From Acidimicrobiaceae bacterium (lineage in GTDB: Bacteria; Actinomycetota; Acidimicrobiia; Acidimicrobiales; RAAP-2), in assembly GCA_003170315.1 (NCBI GenBank), contig PNAH01000025.1:34063-98062 (forward strand): a stretch of DNA of 64,000 nucleotides, read 5' to 3'. A program made the position numbers and the translations under genes. The notes under the pieces were generated by a model that was not told the origin of the DNA, ran no database searches, and was given only the letters and a program-made list of their open reading frames with translations. This document shows, in pieces, positions 7,949 through 15,824 of this stretch. Each line of letters starts with the position of its first letter. The first letter of the stretch is position 1.

Positions 7949-8629
7949 TCAAGATCGAGCGAGATCGTTTTTCGTGCGTTCGCGCCCCTGCACCAACAGA
8001 TAGCCGCCGAGGAGTATCAACCAGACCGTCTGGGGATACGCGACCAGCCGTTCGATGCCGCCCTCGCCGAGTCCGAGGTAGTGCGAGCTGGCGTAGAACA
8101 CTAGAGCCGCCAGTGCGACCGTGCCCAAGCTCAGCGTGACGAGGCGAAGCGCCCGAGGAAGCGTCAACGAGAGGCCGAGCACGATGACGCCCACGTTGCC
8201 GAAGGTGAAAGGCAACGTCGCGCCCAACCCGTGCAGGGCCGAGACGGTGTTCTCGGGAATGATCCCCACCACGACCACGCCCACTCCGGCGATCGCCATG
8301 AATAAGAAGCCGAGATTTCGGGCGCGCGTCGGTGGGAGCGCGTGACCAATCAAGACCGATCCAGCGATCATGGTCACACCCAGAACAATGAACGAGACGT
8401 TCATCAGGGTGTGGAGGGGCGAACACACGTATCGACCATTGAAACGACCGCACGCCGTATTACCCAAGTCGCTGATGGTGTTGTGGTGAAGGCTGAAGGC
8501 GGGTGACCAACGAAGGGACACCACGAATTGCACCACGAAGTATTGAAGATTCGAAAGGTACAAGTAGGGACCGAATCTCGATTCGCCGCCACCGGACTTA
8601 CGCAATCGTGCGAGTGCGCCTCGGCTCAT
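7949..8629 (-). CDS. DUF998 integral membrane protein
   Basis: About 226 residues. The N-terminal loop NTISDLGNTACG followed by VCSPLHTLMNVSFIVLG is the signature of DUF998 membrane proteins. Six hydrophobic segments are visible (for example QYFVVQFVVSL, LMNVSFIVLGVTMIAGSVLI, FLFMAIAGVGVVVVGII, TFGNVGVIVLGLSL, LVTLSLGTVALAALVFY, TVWLILLGGYLLV) with a periplasmic PENTVSALHGLGA turn between the third and fourth. The reaction or ligand of DUF998 is unknown. It is convergent with arsR and separated from it by about 50 bases, so it is not obviously part of the arsenic locus. Confidence 0.85.
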   Translation of the reverse strand: MSRGALARLRKSGGGESRFGPYLYLSNLQYFVVQFVVSLRWSPAFSLHHNTISDLGNTACGRFNGRYVCSPLHTLMNVSFIVLGVTMIAGSVLIGHALPPTRARNLGFLFMAIAGVGVVVVGIIPENTVSALHGLGATLPFTFGNVGVIVLGLSLTLPRALRLVTLSLGTVALAALVFYASSHYLGLGEGGIERLVAYPQTVWLILLGGYLLVQGRERTKNDLARS

Positions 8630-8707
8630 CACTTGACGTTAGCGAGCAAATGGACATTGCTCCATTTCAACTATCCCTGGCAACCACTGATAAACGAAGT
8701 GAGGCGA

Positions 8708-9601
8708 TTACTTCGCTTCGGTACTCGCAAAGCGATAGACGGCGGAGAGATCGAGGTCGCCGGCACCGTTGTCGACGGCGCGTTGCCACGATGAGATCAG
8801 ACTCGCCGTCAACGCGAGTTCGTGGTCGACACTCTTGGCCGCGTCGAGCGCCAGCTCGGCATCTTTGACGGCGTGCTTCAGGGCGAAGTTCGTGGTGAAG
8901 TCTCCCTCGAGCATGCTGCGCGCCTTGGAAACCGCGTAAGGCGATCCGATGGGCGCGTCAGCGAGAATATCGACGATAATCCGTGGGTCGAGACCGAGGG
9001 CCTCGGTTATCGTGAGCGTCTCAACAACCATCTCGACGAGGTCGACCAACCAGTTGTTGAGTATGAGTTTCGCCCGACTGCCCGCACCCGCGGCGCCCAG
9101 CCAGAACGTTTGTCGCCCCATCGCGTCAAGGGCCCTTGTGGCCACGGGCTGTGCCGCCAAAGGTCCGCTGGCCAGAATGAGCAGCTCGCCGGTGGTGGCC
9201 GGCGCGACGCTTCCCGACACCGGTGCGTCGACGAACAGCACGCCCGCTTGCATGGCCCGAACGCCTAGGCGCGCGGTCCACTCGATGCCAATGGTGCCCA
9301 TCTGAAGCCAAAGGGCGCCTCGGGCCATCGTGGTAAACGCCCCGTCCTCGCCATCGATTACGGTCTCAATCGTGGGACCGTCGGGCAACATCGTGATCAC
9401 GACGTCGGCGCCGCTCGCCGCTTCGGCCGGCGTCGTAGCTTCGATTCCACCCAGCTGGACCAAACCCTCTAGGCGCTCAATCGATCGGTTCCATACCCGG
9501 ACGTTGAATCCGGCCGCGATCAGACGCGAGGCCATCGGCGTTCCCATTTGACCCGTTCCGAGAAACGCGATCGTCAAGTTGTTGGTTCTCTCTTTTTCCA
9601 T
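8708..9601 (-). CDS. NAD(P)-dependent beta-hydroxyacid dehydrogenase (3-hydroxyisobutyrate dehydrogenase family)
   Basis: A 297-residue protein. AAGGAGG lies six bases before the ATG. The N-terminal Rossmann motif is IAFLGTGQMGTPMASRL; the substrate loop DAPVSGSVAPATTGEL and the catalytic-lysine motif GAGSRAKLILNNWLVD are those of 6-phosphogluconate/3-hydroxyisobutyrate dehydrogenase-like enzymes; the second all-helical domain follows to the end. The substrate could be 3-hydroxyisobutyrate, tartronate semialdehyde or a related short acid and cannot be chosen from sequence. It diverges from the tetR remnant, which may once have controlled it. Confidence 0.88.
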   Translation of the reverse strand: MEKERTNNLTIAFLGTGQMGTPMASRLIAAGFNVRVWNRSIERLEGLVQLGGIEATTPAEAASGADVVITMLPDGPTIETVIDGEDGAFTTMARGALWLQMGTIGIEWTARLGVRAMQAGVLFVDAPVSGSVAPATTGELLILASGPLAAQPVATRALDAMGRQTFWLGAAGAGSRAKLILNNWLVDLVEMVVETLTITEALGLDPRIIVDILADAPIGSPYAVSKARSMLEGDFTTNFALKHAVKDAELALDAAKSVDHELALTASLISSWQRAVDNGAGDLDLSAVYRFASTEAK

Positions 9602-9793
9602 TTCTTGCCTCCTTGGGCTTCATTACATCGACCGGCGTCGCGGTCAATTCCAGGACAGTGGATTCGAGGTGCCATCGGGCACCGGCCGTGCAGAGATTCG
9701 AGGACGTCGCTGCGTTCCCGGACACGGAAACCTCAAGTTGTTGTCGTATCCGAAGCTCATGATCAAACCTCTACCTCTCCGGTGCATTAACAA

Positions 9794-9826
9794 TACGGTA
9801 CGTCTCGTATTATATATCGTACGGTA
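9794..9826. promoter_or_regulatory. Imperfect inverted repeat abutting the broken tetR start
   Basis: Arms TACGGTACG (9794-9802) and CGTACGGTA (9818-9826) pair at eight of nine positions around a TA-rich centre (TATTATATAT) that could hold a -10 element. The second arm ends at the ATG of the tetR remnant. It looks like the autoregulatory operator/promoter left behind when the regulator was broken, and may still serve the divergent dehydrogenase gene. Confidence 0.5.
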
Positions 9827-10000
9827 ATGGTTGTGTCAACTGAAATTTCTTCAACCGGTCCGCCGCGGGGCCGTCCGCGTAGTGATCAGGTCGAACAAGC
9901 AATCCTGCGTGCGGCGTCCGACCCACTTTTCGAACGCGGTCTCGGCGCTATGACGATTGAGAACATGGCCGCTCGTGCCGGAGTGGGAGGATCGAACTAG
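9827..10000 (+). pseudogene. Truncated TetR-family regulator (N-terminal DNA-binding part only)
   Basis: The frame gives 57 residues: after MVVSTEISSTGPPRGRPRSD comes the start of a TetR helix-turn-helix (QVEQAILRAASDPLFERGLG, then AMTIENMAARAGVG), and it stops at TAG exactly where the recognition helix (normally GVGKxTIYRRW) should begin. Thus the recognition helix and the whole ligand domain are missing, and the next 113 bases hold no recognisable continuation. It is a decayed regulator gene whose promoter-operator region is still recognisable. Confidence 0.75.
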
Positions 10001-10113
10001 GCCTCAACGCTCGGTCGATCTTGCGGGCATCGGCCATCACGACGAATCGTAAGCCACGAATATTCCGATCACGTTTTCCCGGTCGTCGACATCGTTGGTG
10101 ATACGTTCAGCGA

Positions 10114-10749
10114 ATGACAAACCTCCTCGACAAAGTACTTGAATCTTCGATAAGGGACCGCAAGTTGCTAAGCCATCCGTTCTATCAGCGATGGGAAGGG
10201 GGCGCTCTCTCGTTGGATGAGTTGCGACTCTACGCCGAGCAGTATCGGTACTTCGAGGAGATGCTCCCGCAATTCCTCGACAAGTTGGCGCAGGAGTTAC
10301 CCGATGGCTTCGCGCGCGAGTCCGTTCTCAAGAATCTCGCTGACGAAGAGGCGGCGCCGAGCCACTTGGAGCTCTTCGAACAGTTTGCGGATTTCTACCA
10401 GGCGTCGGTCGCGCCGATCTCATCAGCGATGCAAGATTTGGTTGACGCCTACGCCAACGTGCTAGTTCAGGGTCCGTCCGCCGCGCTCGCCGGTCTCTGG
10501 GCGTACGAAAGTCAGGGGGCGGCGATTGCTGATTCCAAGGCTGAAGGTCTCGCAACTCACTATGGCGCAAGCCGCGAGTCTCTAGCCTTTTGGTTGGCGC
10601 ACGGAACGATCGAAGAAGATCACGCGAAATGGACTCTCGAAGCGCTGGAACTGCTAGAGCCCGACGAGGAACTTGTACGCGAAGCGACTCGTCTGATCGG
10701 CGAAGCCTGGTGGGAGTTTTTGAATGAACGCGAGTTGGTGGCGTCGTAG
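10114..10749 (+). CDS. Haem-oxygenase-like diiron (TENA/PqqC-fold, CADD-like) protein
   Basis: A 211-residue all-helical protein. The candidate metal ligands are placed as in CADD-type haem-oxygenase-like diiron enzymes: E78/E79 and H84 (ADEEAAPSHLELFEQF), E132 (AYESQGAAIADSKAEGL), and H163, E167 and H170 (LAHGTIEEDHAKW). This superfamily (iron-containing redox enzymes, PqqC/TENA fold) activates oxygen at a diiron or similar centre; some members break down amino acids or fatty acids, and CADD makes p-aminobenzoate. The substrate here is unknown. It stands alone between the tetR remnant and a convergent mycothiol-type gene. Confidence 0.75.
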   Translation: MTNLLDKVLESSIRDRKLLSHPFYQRWEGGALSLDELRLYAEQYRYFEEMLPQFLDKLAQELPDGFARESVLKNLADEEAAPSHLELFEQFADFYQASVAPISSAMQDLVDAYANVLVQGPSAALAGLWAYESQGAAIADSKAEGLATHYGASRESLAFWLAHGTIEEDHAKWTLEALELLEPDEELVREATRLIGEAWWEFLNERELVAS

Positions 10750-10928
10750 TTCGAGATGTGTGGTGACTCCCATGTCGGTGATTCGGCGCGCGAATGTGAG
10801 TCAACTGACTTTTTCATGCGCGTAGGGAAATACTTCGTCGGGGATACTTTCTTCGATTAGAGGTTGTTGACCCCGTCGTCCCACAAAGTGTGGTGAAGGT
10901 CATCGATGAAAAGGTTGCAGCGTGACAA

Positions 10929-11549
10929 CTACATTCGCGACCGAAACGCTGGCAGTCCGTCGCCCGAAAGGTCTTTGAGCACCGCCCGGCGACCGACCAT
11001 CGCCAGAATGAGCGACGCCAAAGGGCCTTCGACAGTGGGACCGTCTCCCGTCGACCAGTCGAAGTCCGTCGCCGTCATGCGTAGTTCGGCAATGCGGGTT
11101 TTGGTCTTTATCGGAAAACCGACACCCTTCATTGTGTTGGCGACCGTTAGCAACGTGACTTCGGGTACGCTCCGGCGCAAACCCGTTGGAAGCCGGATGT
11201 CCGCGCTATGACACACGAGGTCAACGAGCAGGATCTCGGGCTTCGCACCACGCATTATTTGACGCATCCCGATCGTCATTCTGAACTGTTCAAGGAGCGA
11301 ATCGGGGGGCGACGCGCCGATCGCCAAGCCCTCGCGTGCGACGTAGCGATTGAAGTTCATGCCGCTCTTCATCAATCCCATAAATACGGGACCGGCCTTC
11401 ATATCGGCGCCAAAGATCAGATGGCCGACGACGTGTCGGACTTTCCACGCTGCGCACAGCGATTGGGTCTCCCACTGAGTGCCGTCGAGCGTCGCTAGAT
11501 CATCGGCCAGGACCGATCGCTCCTCGTCCAATGCCTGCCACGTGTCCAC
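10929..11549 (-). CDS. Maleylpyruvate isomerase/DinB-fold (mycothiol-dependent type) protein
   Basis: The GTG at 11549 is preferred: GGGAGG lies five bases upstream, and longer in-frame starts would run into the lon coding region. The 206-residue product opens VDTWQALDEERSVLADDLATL, then LCAAWKVRHVVGHLIFGADM, the MDMPI N-terminal helix-bundle motif in which the histidines form a metal site, and later VCHSADIRLPTGL. This family includes mycothiol-dependent maleylpyruvate isomerase and many uncharacterised actinobacterial paralogues. Cytoplasmic; the substrate is unknown. It lies about 100 bases downstream of lon on the same strand. Confidence 0.75.
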   Translation of the reverse strand: MDTWQALDEERSVLADDLATLDGTQWETQSLCAAWKVRHVVGHLIFGADMKAGPVFMGLMKSGMNFNRYVAREGLAIGASPPDSLLEQFRMTIGMRQIMRGAKPEILLVDLVCHSADIRLPTGLRRSVPEVTLLTVANTMKGVGFPIKTKTRIAELRMTATDFDWSTGDGPTVEGPLASLILAMVGRRAVLKDLSGDGLPAFRSRM

Positions 11550-11646
11550 GGGTTCCTCCCAATCAGTGATGGAGACTAATCCAATCACTACCTGAAGCAT
11601 GTGGCCGCTCAACGGCAGGTGGGGCGATTTGCAGCTCGCGATCCAC

Positions 11647-14001
11647 TTAGGCAGCGGCGATGTATTCGCCCTTCGCGCTGGCGCGAGGGTCGTTCCCAAG
11701 TGCCGGGCGTAGCACGTCAGCAATCGTGCCCGCGAGGTGGAACGTCATGGCGTTGCGAACCTCTTCGGGGACGTCTTCGAGGTCGGGCCCATTTCGCTCC
11801 GGCAGGACGACTTCGGTCAATCCCGCACGGTGCGCCGCCAGGACTTTTTGCTTGACTCCGCCAATGGGCAGCACGCGGCCCTGGAGGGTAACCTCCCCGG
11901 TCATGCCGACGACCGGTCGCACGGGTTCGCCTCGCAACAGACTGACGAGGGCCGTCGTCATGGTGACACCGGCGGAGGGGCCATCCTTGGGAACGGCGCC
12001 CGCGGGCACGTGGACGTGGAATCGCTTTCCGGAGAAGGCCATCGGATCGATTTTCAACTCCTCGGCGTGGCTACGCACGTACGACATGGCGATCTCCGCC
12101 GACTCCTTCATGACGTCACCCAATTGACCAGTGAGGGTCAGACCTTCCGGACCTTCGGACACGCTGGCTTCGACGAAGAGTACGTCGCCGCCGGCGCCAG
12201 TCACGGCCAGTCCGGTTGCTACCCCGGGCACGCTGGTGCGATCGGCCGACTCGAAATAGAAGTGGGGCCGGCCGAGCCACTCGCGCACCTCGGTCGCGTT
12301 GACGTGAATCGGTGCGGCCCGCTCGCCGGCGGCCAGTTTCGTTGCCGCCTTTCGAAGTAGTCGTCCGATCTCTCGCTCTAGGTTGCGCACGCCTGCTTCA
12401 CGGGTGTAGTCGGCCACGATGGTTTGCAACGTCTCGTCGTCGAACGTGACTTCATCGTCACGCAGCGCCGCTCGGGCCAATTGCCGTCCGAGGAGGTGGT
12501 GACGGGCGATCGAAACCTTCTCGGATTCGGTATAGCCGTCGAGTCGAATCACTTCCATGCGATCGAGCAGCGGTCCGGGAATGGTGTCGATCACGTTGGC
12601 CGTCGCCACGAACATCACTCGAGAGAGGTCGAGGTCGACTTCTAGGTAGTGGTCGCGAAACGTGTGATTCTGCGCCGGGTCGAGGACTTCAAGCAATGCC
12701 GACGAAGGGTCGCCACGATAATCGGATCCGATCTTGTCGACTTCGTCGAGCACGATCACCGGATTCATGGTGCCGGCCTCTCGCAAGGCTCGCACGAGTC
12801 GACCGGGCAGGGCTCCGACATACGTGCGTCGGTGTCCTCGAATCTCCGCCTCGTCGCGAACGCCACCAAGCGCGACCCGGACGTACTTGCGTTCGAGCGC
12901 GTTCGCGATCGACTGACCGAGCGAAGTCTTGCCCACGCCCGGGGGGCCGACGAGCGCGAGAATGGCGCCCGAGCCCCGACCGTCGACGGGCGTCAAGCCC
13001 CGCTCGGCCTGGAGTTTCCTTACCGCGAGGTGCTCGAGGATTCGATCCTTCACGTCCTCGAGCCCATCGTGATCGGCGTTCAAGATTCGTTGCGCTTCGA
13101 GGACGTCCAAGCGATCATCGGACTCGATGCCCCACGGGATCTCCAAGATGGTGTCGAGCCACGTGCGAATCCAACCGGTCTCGGGACTCTGGTCATTGGT
13201 GCGTTCCAGTTTGTCAATCTCTCGAAGGATGGCCGTGCGGACGTGTTCGGGAAGGTCTCGATCGGCGATCTTGGCTCGGTAGTCGTCGGGGTCGACCTCG
13301 TCCTCGCCGAGTTGGCCCAACTCCTTTTTGATGGCGTCGAGTTGTCGGCGCAGAAGGAACTCACGTTGAGTCTTTTCCATTCCCTCTTCGACGTCGTTCT
13401 TGATGCGGTCGCGCAGTGTCAGGTCGGCCAACGTGTCGCGGGCCCAGCCGAGCACCAGTCGAAGTCGGGCTTCGACGTCGACGGTCTCGAGGACTTCCAC
13501 CTTTTGGGCGAGCGTGAGGTCGGGGGAGTAACCGGCGACGTCGGCCAGACGTCCGGGTTCGGTGATCTCGCGCAGTTGCGCGGCAATTTGACGTGCGCCG
13601 CGACTGAGCAAAATGTTCTCCAAGACAGCTCGGTACTCACGGGCTAACTCGACGACGTTCGGGGTCGACTCGCCGTCGTCTTGGGGTTCGGCTTCCACCC
13701 ACAGGGCGTCGCCAGTCCCGGGAACGCCGGTGCCGATCATGGCGCGCTGATCGCCGCGGATGACGATCGCTTCCAGGCCACCGGGCAACGAACCCTCTTC
13801 CATCACTTCGGCGATGACGCCGATATTCGCGTAGCGACCCTCGATGTGCGGGACCAACAAAAGTCGACCACCGGCGGAACGGGCGGCCTCAACCGCGACG
13901 CGCGCCTCGTTCGATTCGAGGGCCATGGAGAAGACCATGCCGGGCAGGATGACGCCGGACTTCAGAGGAAGTAGCGGCAAGGTGACCTTCGTATCCGTCA
14001 T
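11647..14001 (-). CDS. lon: ATP-dependent Lon protease
   Basis: 784 residues from the ATG at 14001, which has AAAGGGA upstream; a longer in-frame ATG at 14124 would add 41 non-conserved residues. The order is an N-terminal substrate domain (LPLLPLKSGVILPGMVFSMAL), a helical middle (QREFLLRRQLDAIKKELGQL), an AAA+ domain with Walker A GPPGVGKTS and Walker B VIVLDEVDKI, the sensor segment PLLDRMEVIRLDGYT, and the protease domain with the catalytic Ser in KDGPSAGVTM and Lys in GGVKQKVLAAHRAG, close to the positions of the E. coli dyad. The length is typical for bacterial Lon. It degrades misfolded and regulatory proteins in the cytoplasm. No clear heat-shock operator was recognised upstream. Confidence 0.97.
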   Translation of the reverse strand: MTDTKVTLPLLPLKSGVILPGMVFSMALESNEARVAVEAARSAGGRLLLVPHIEGRYANIGVIAEVMEEGSLPGGLEAIVIRGDQRAMIGTGVPGTGDALWVEAEPQDDGESTPNVVELAREYRAVLENILLSRGARQIAAQLREITEPGRLADVAGYSPDLTLAQKVEVLETVDVEARLRLVLGWARDTLADLTLRDRIKNDVEEGMEKTQREFLLRRQLDAIKKELGQLGEDEVDPDDYRAKIADRDLPEHVRTAILREIDKLERTNDQSPETGWIRTWLDTILEIPWGIESDDRLDVLEAQRILNADHDGLEDVKDRILEHLAVRKLQAERGLTPVDGRGSGAILALVGPPGVGKTSLGQSIANALERKYVRVALGGVRDEAEIRGHRRTYVGALPGRLVRALREAGTMNPVIVLDEVDKIGSDYRGDPSSALLEVLDPAQNHTFRDHYLEVDLDLSRVMFVATANVIDTIPGPLLDRMEVIRLDGYTESEKVSIARHHLLGRQLARAALRDDEVTFDDETLQTIVADYTREAGVRNLEREIGRLLRKAATKLAAGERAAPIHVNATEVREWLGRPHFYFESADRTSVPGVATGLAVTGAGGDVLFVEASVSEGPEGLTLTGQLGDVMKESAEIAMSYVRSHAEELKIDPMAFSGKRFHVHVPAGAVPKDGPSAGVTMTTALVSLLRGEPVRPVVGMTGEVTLQGRVLPIGGVKQKVLAAHRAGLTEVVLPERNGPDLEDVPEEVRNAMTFHLAGTIADVLRPALGNDPRASAKGEYIAAA

Positions 14002-14355
14002 TGCAATTCCCTTTCCAGTGTTCGATTTCACCTGTTGGACTGCGCTGGCCACAAGGCGGAATCCTTCCTTCCCGGATTCGGGGAGGATCCGGAAAGGAAG
14101 CCGAACCGAAGTTCGGGACGTCAAGCATATCGGTCCGTTCGGGATTTCTGGCAGTCTCGGAAGGCGAGTGCCAATCGACCCCGGTAACCGCGGAAAACGC
14201 GTTCGTTTGGGCCGAATTCGTGTGGCGAGTACCCGTGTCGCCGATCAATCAAAAGCCAGATGGCGAGTCAAGCGACCGGTGCGAGCCGTGAAGAGGCGTC
14301 TTATACTCGCCCTCAATTCATAGTGCGTCGAAGAGATGTTTTCGGAGGAACTCAG

Positions 14356-14811
14356 ATGGCATTGGAGACTGGAGTCGTGGCACCGGAGTTTGGACTGCTC
14401 GCGACACCCGATCAAAAGGTGGCGCTGTCAGAGTTCGACGGTCCGGTCGTCCTCATCTTTTACCCGGCCGATTGGAGTCCGGTGTGTAGTGACGAGCTGT
14501 CGGTCTTCAGCGCCGCGAGCCGGTTGTTTCACGCCCGCGGCGCGCAACTGCTCGGTATCTCGGTCGACGGACCGTGGTGCCACGAGGTCTTCAAAGAACA
14601 GCGCAAGGTGGCCTTTCCGCTTCTGGCGGACTGCAACCCCAAGGGCGAGGTCGCGAAGGCCTACGGGGTGTATCGAGAAGACGACGGCACTTCGGAGCGC
14701 GCTTTATTCGTAATCGACCGCGACGGCAAGGTCGCGTGGAGTGAGGTGTCGCCCGTCGGTGTCAATCCCGGCGCCGACGGCGCCCTTCGAGCGGTAGAGG
14801 CGTTGTCATGA
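14356..14811 (+). CDS. Peroxiredoxin/alkyl hydroperoxide reductase-like redoxin
   Basis: A 151-residue thioredoxin-fold protein; GGAGGAACTCAG directly precedes the ATG at 14356. The conserved segment is VVLIFYPADWSPVCSDELSVF, where the cysteine is the expected peroxidatic residue of the TxxC/PxxC motif, followed by LGISVDGPWCHEVFKEQ with a second cysteine that could resolve the sulfenate. It resembles the AhpE/BCP group. It would reduce peroxides in the cytoplasm. The stop overlaps the start of the DsbA-like gene by 4 bp, so the two thiol proteins are translationally coupled and may share electrons; that partnership is inference. Confidence 0.85.
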   Translation: MALETGVVAPEFGLLATPDQKVALSEFDGPVVLIFYPADWSPVCSDELSVFSAASRLFHARGAQLLGISVDGPWCHEVFKEQRKVAFPLLADCNPKGEVAKAYGVYREDDGTSERALFVIDRDGKVAWSEVSPVGVNPGADGALRAVEALS

Positions 14812-15347
14812 GTGAGCGAGCCCTCCTTTCGGTTCCCGTAGGACCGGAGGATCATTCGCGCGGCCCTCTGGACGCGAAACTGACCGTCGTTGAGTACGGC
14901 GATTATCAGTGCCCCTACTGCGGCCAGGCGTATCCGATCGTGGAGAAGTTGATGACTACGTTCGCCGACTCCATGCGCCTCTTGTTTCGCAACTTGCCGC
15001 TCGCCGACGTGCACCCTCACGCCGAAGCCGCGGCGGAGGTGGCCGAGGCGGTCGGACTGCAAGGCAAGTTCTGGGAGATTCACGACACCCTGTTCGAGAA
15101 CCAGCGTGACCTCAGTGCCGCCGCTCTCTTACGATACGTCGCTGACGTCGGCGCCGATGTCAAGGAAGCGACGAAGGAGATCGCCGACGGAGGACCGCGT
15201 CAACGGGTCGAGGCGGATTTCGAAAGTGCCATTCGTAGCGGCGCGAACGGAACGCCGACTTTTTTCGTGAACGGCGTCCGGTACGACGGCTCGTGGCAGT
15301 ATGAACCGTTCGCTGAGTACTTGACGCAACTACCCGATGGTTCGTAA
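14808..15347 (+). CDS. DsbA-family thiol oxidoreductase, no signal peptide
   Basis: A 179-residue protein. The thioredoxin fold opens with LTVVEYGDYQCPYCGQAYP (CPYC active site), continues with the helical insertion (LRLLFRNLPLADVHPHAEAAAEVAEA) and ends with the cis-proline strand NGTPTFFVNGVRYDG. This is the DsbA/Na+-H+-antiporter-associated cytoplasmic type; no export signal is visible, so it likely acts in the cytoplasm, perhaps as a reductant for the upstream peroxiredoxin with which it overlaps by 4 bp. About 270 bases without a gene follow it, in which nothing was recognised. Confidence 0.87.
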   Translation: MSERALLSVPVGPEDHSRGPLDAKLTVVEYGDYQCPYCGQAYPIVEKLMTTFADSMRLLFRNLPLADVHPHAEAAAEVAEAVGLQGKFWEIHDTLFENQRDLSAAALLRYVADVGADVKEATKEIADGGPRQRVEADFESAIRSGANGTPTFFVNGVRYDGSWQYEPFAEYLTQLPDGS

Positions 15348-15620
15348 TTGACGCACTGGAGTTCGGCAGTACCAACTCAAAGCGTCTACTTCGCAGCACA
15401 CACCAACCGGAAGCAGTCCGTCTAGGCACATTTCCAACCACGGTTATCGCTCCGACGGTCCACTTGATGGCAGCAAGCATGGTCTTCGTTGCCGATTGGC
15501 CCGTCGGACAATTAAAGATAGAATTGGCTATTCGCGAACTTGGCGACGCGGTGCAAAGACGGACCTGCAACTCGATGTCCATCATTGGTGAAGCCTGAAA
15601 ACAGTTGGAGGTGTCGCCGA

Positions 15621-15743
15621 ATGAAGTTCCGCCGTCGAAGGTTATTCCGCCGTCGGATGAGGCTCAACCTTCGCACTCTGATTGGATTAGCCGTCCTATG
15701 CCTGATCGTGGTGCTTATTCTTAAGGAACTCAACGTCATTTAG
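15621..15743 (+). CDS. 40-residue arginine-rich single-pass membrane protein
   Basis: The protein MKFRRRRLFRRRMRLNLRTL is followed by a hydrophobic stretch (IGLAVLCLIVVLILKELNVI) and stops. GGAGG lies nine bases before the ATG. The strongly basic N-terminus would stay inside the membrane by the positive-inside rule, with a very short C-terminal tail. It is too short for family recognition; both ribosome site and composition support a real gene. It is isolated from its neighbours by more than 80 bases on each side. Confidence 0.55.
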   Translation: MKFRRRRLFRRRMRLNLRTLIGLAVLCLIVVLILKELNVI

Positions 15744-15824
15744 CGGTCGGGCGTCAACCGGACACGTAAACCGACATCAGCCCTGTACTCATTCGCACTG
15801 AATTATTCTGCGCCGCTTGAAACT

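Noticed and set aside
12649-13647. 332-codon open frame antisense to lon
   Set aside because: Codon bias of lon creates an open antisense frame; the product has no recognisable domain or ribosome site.
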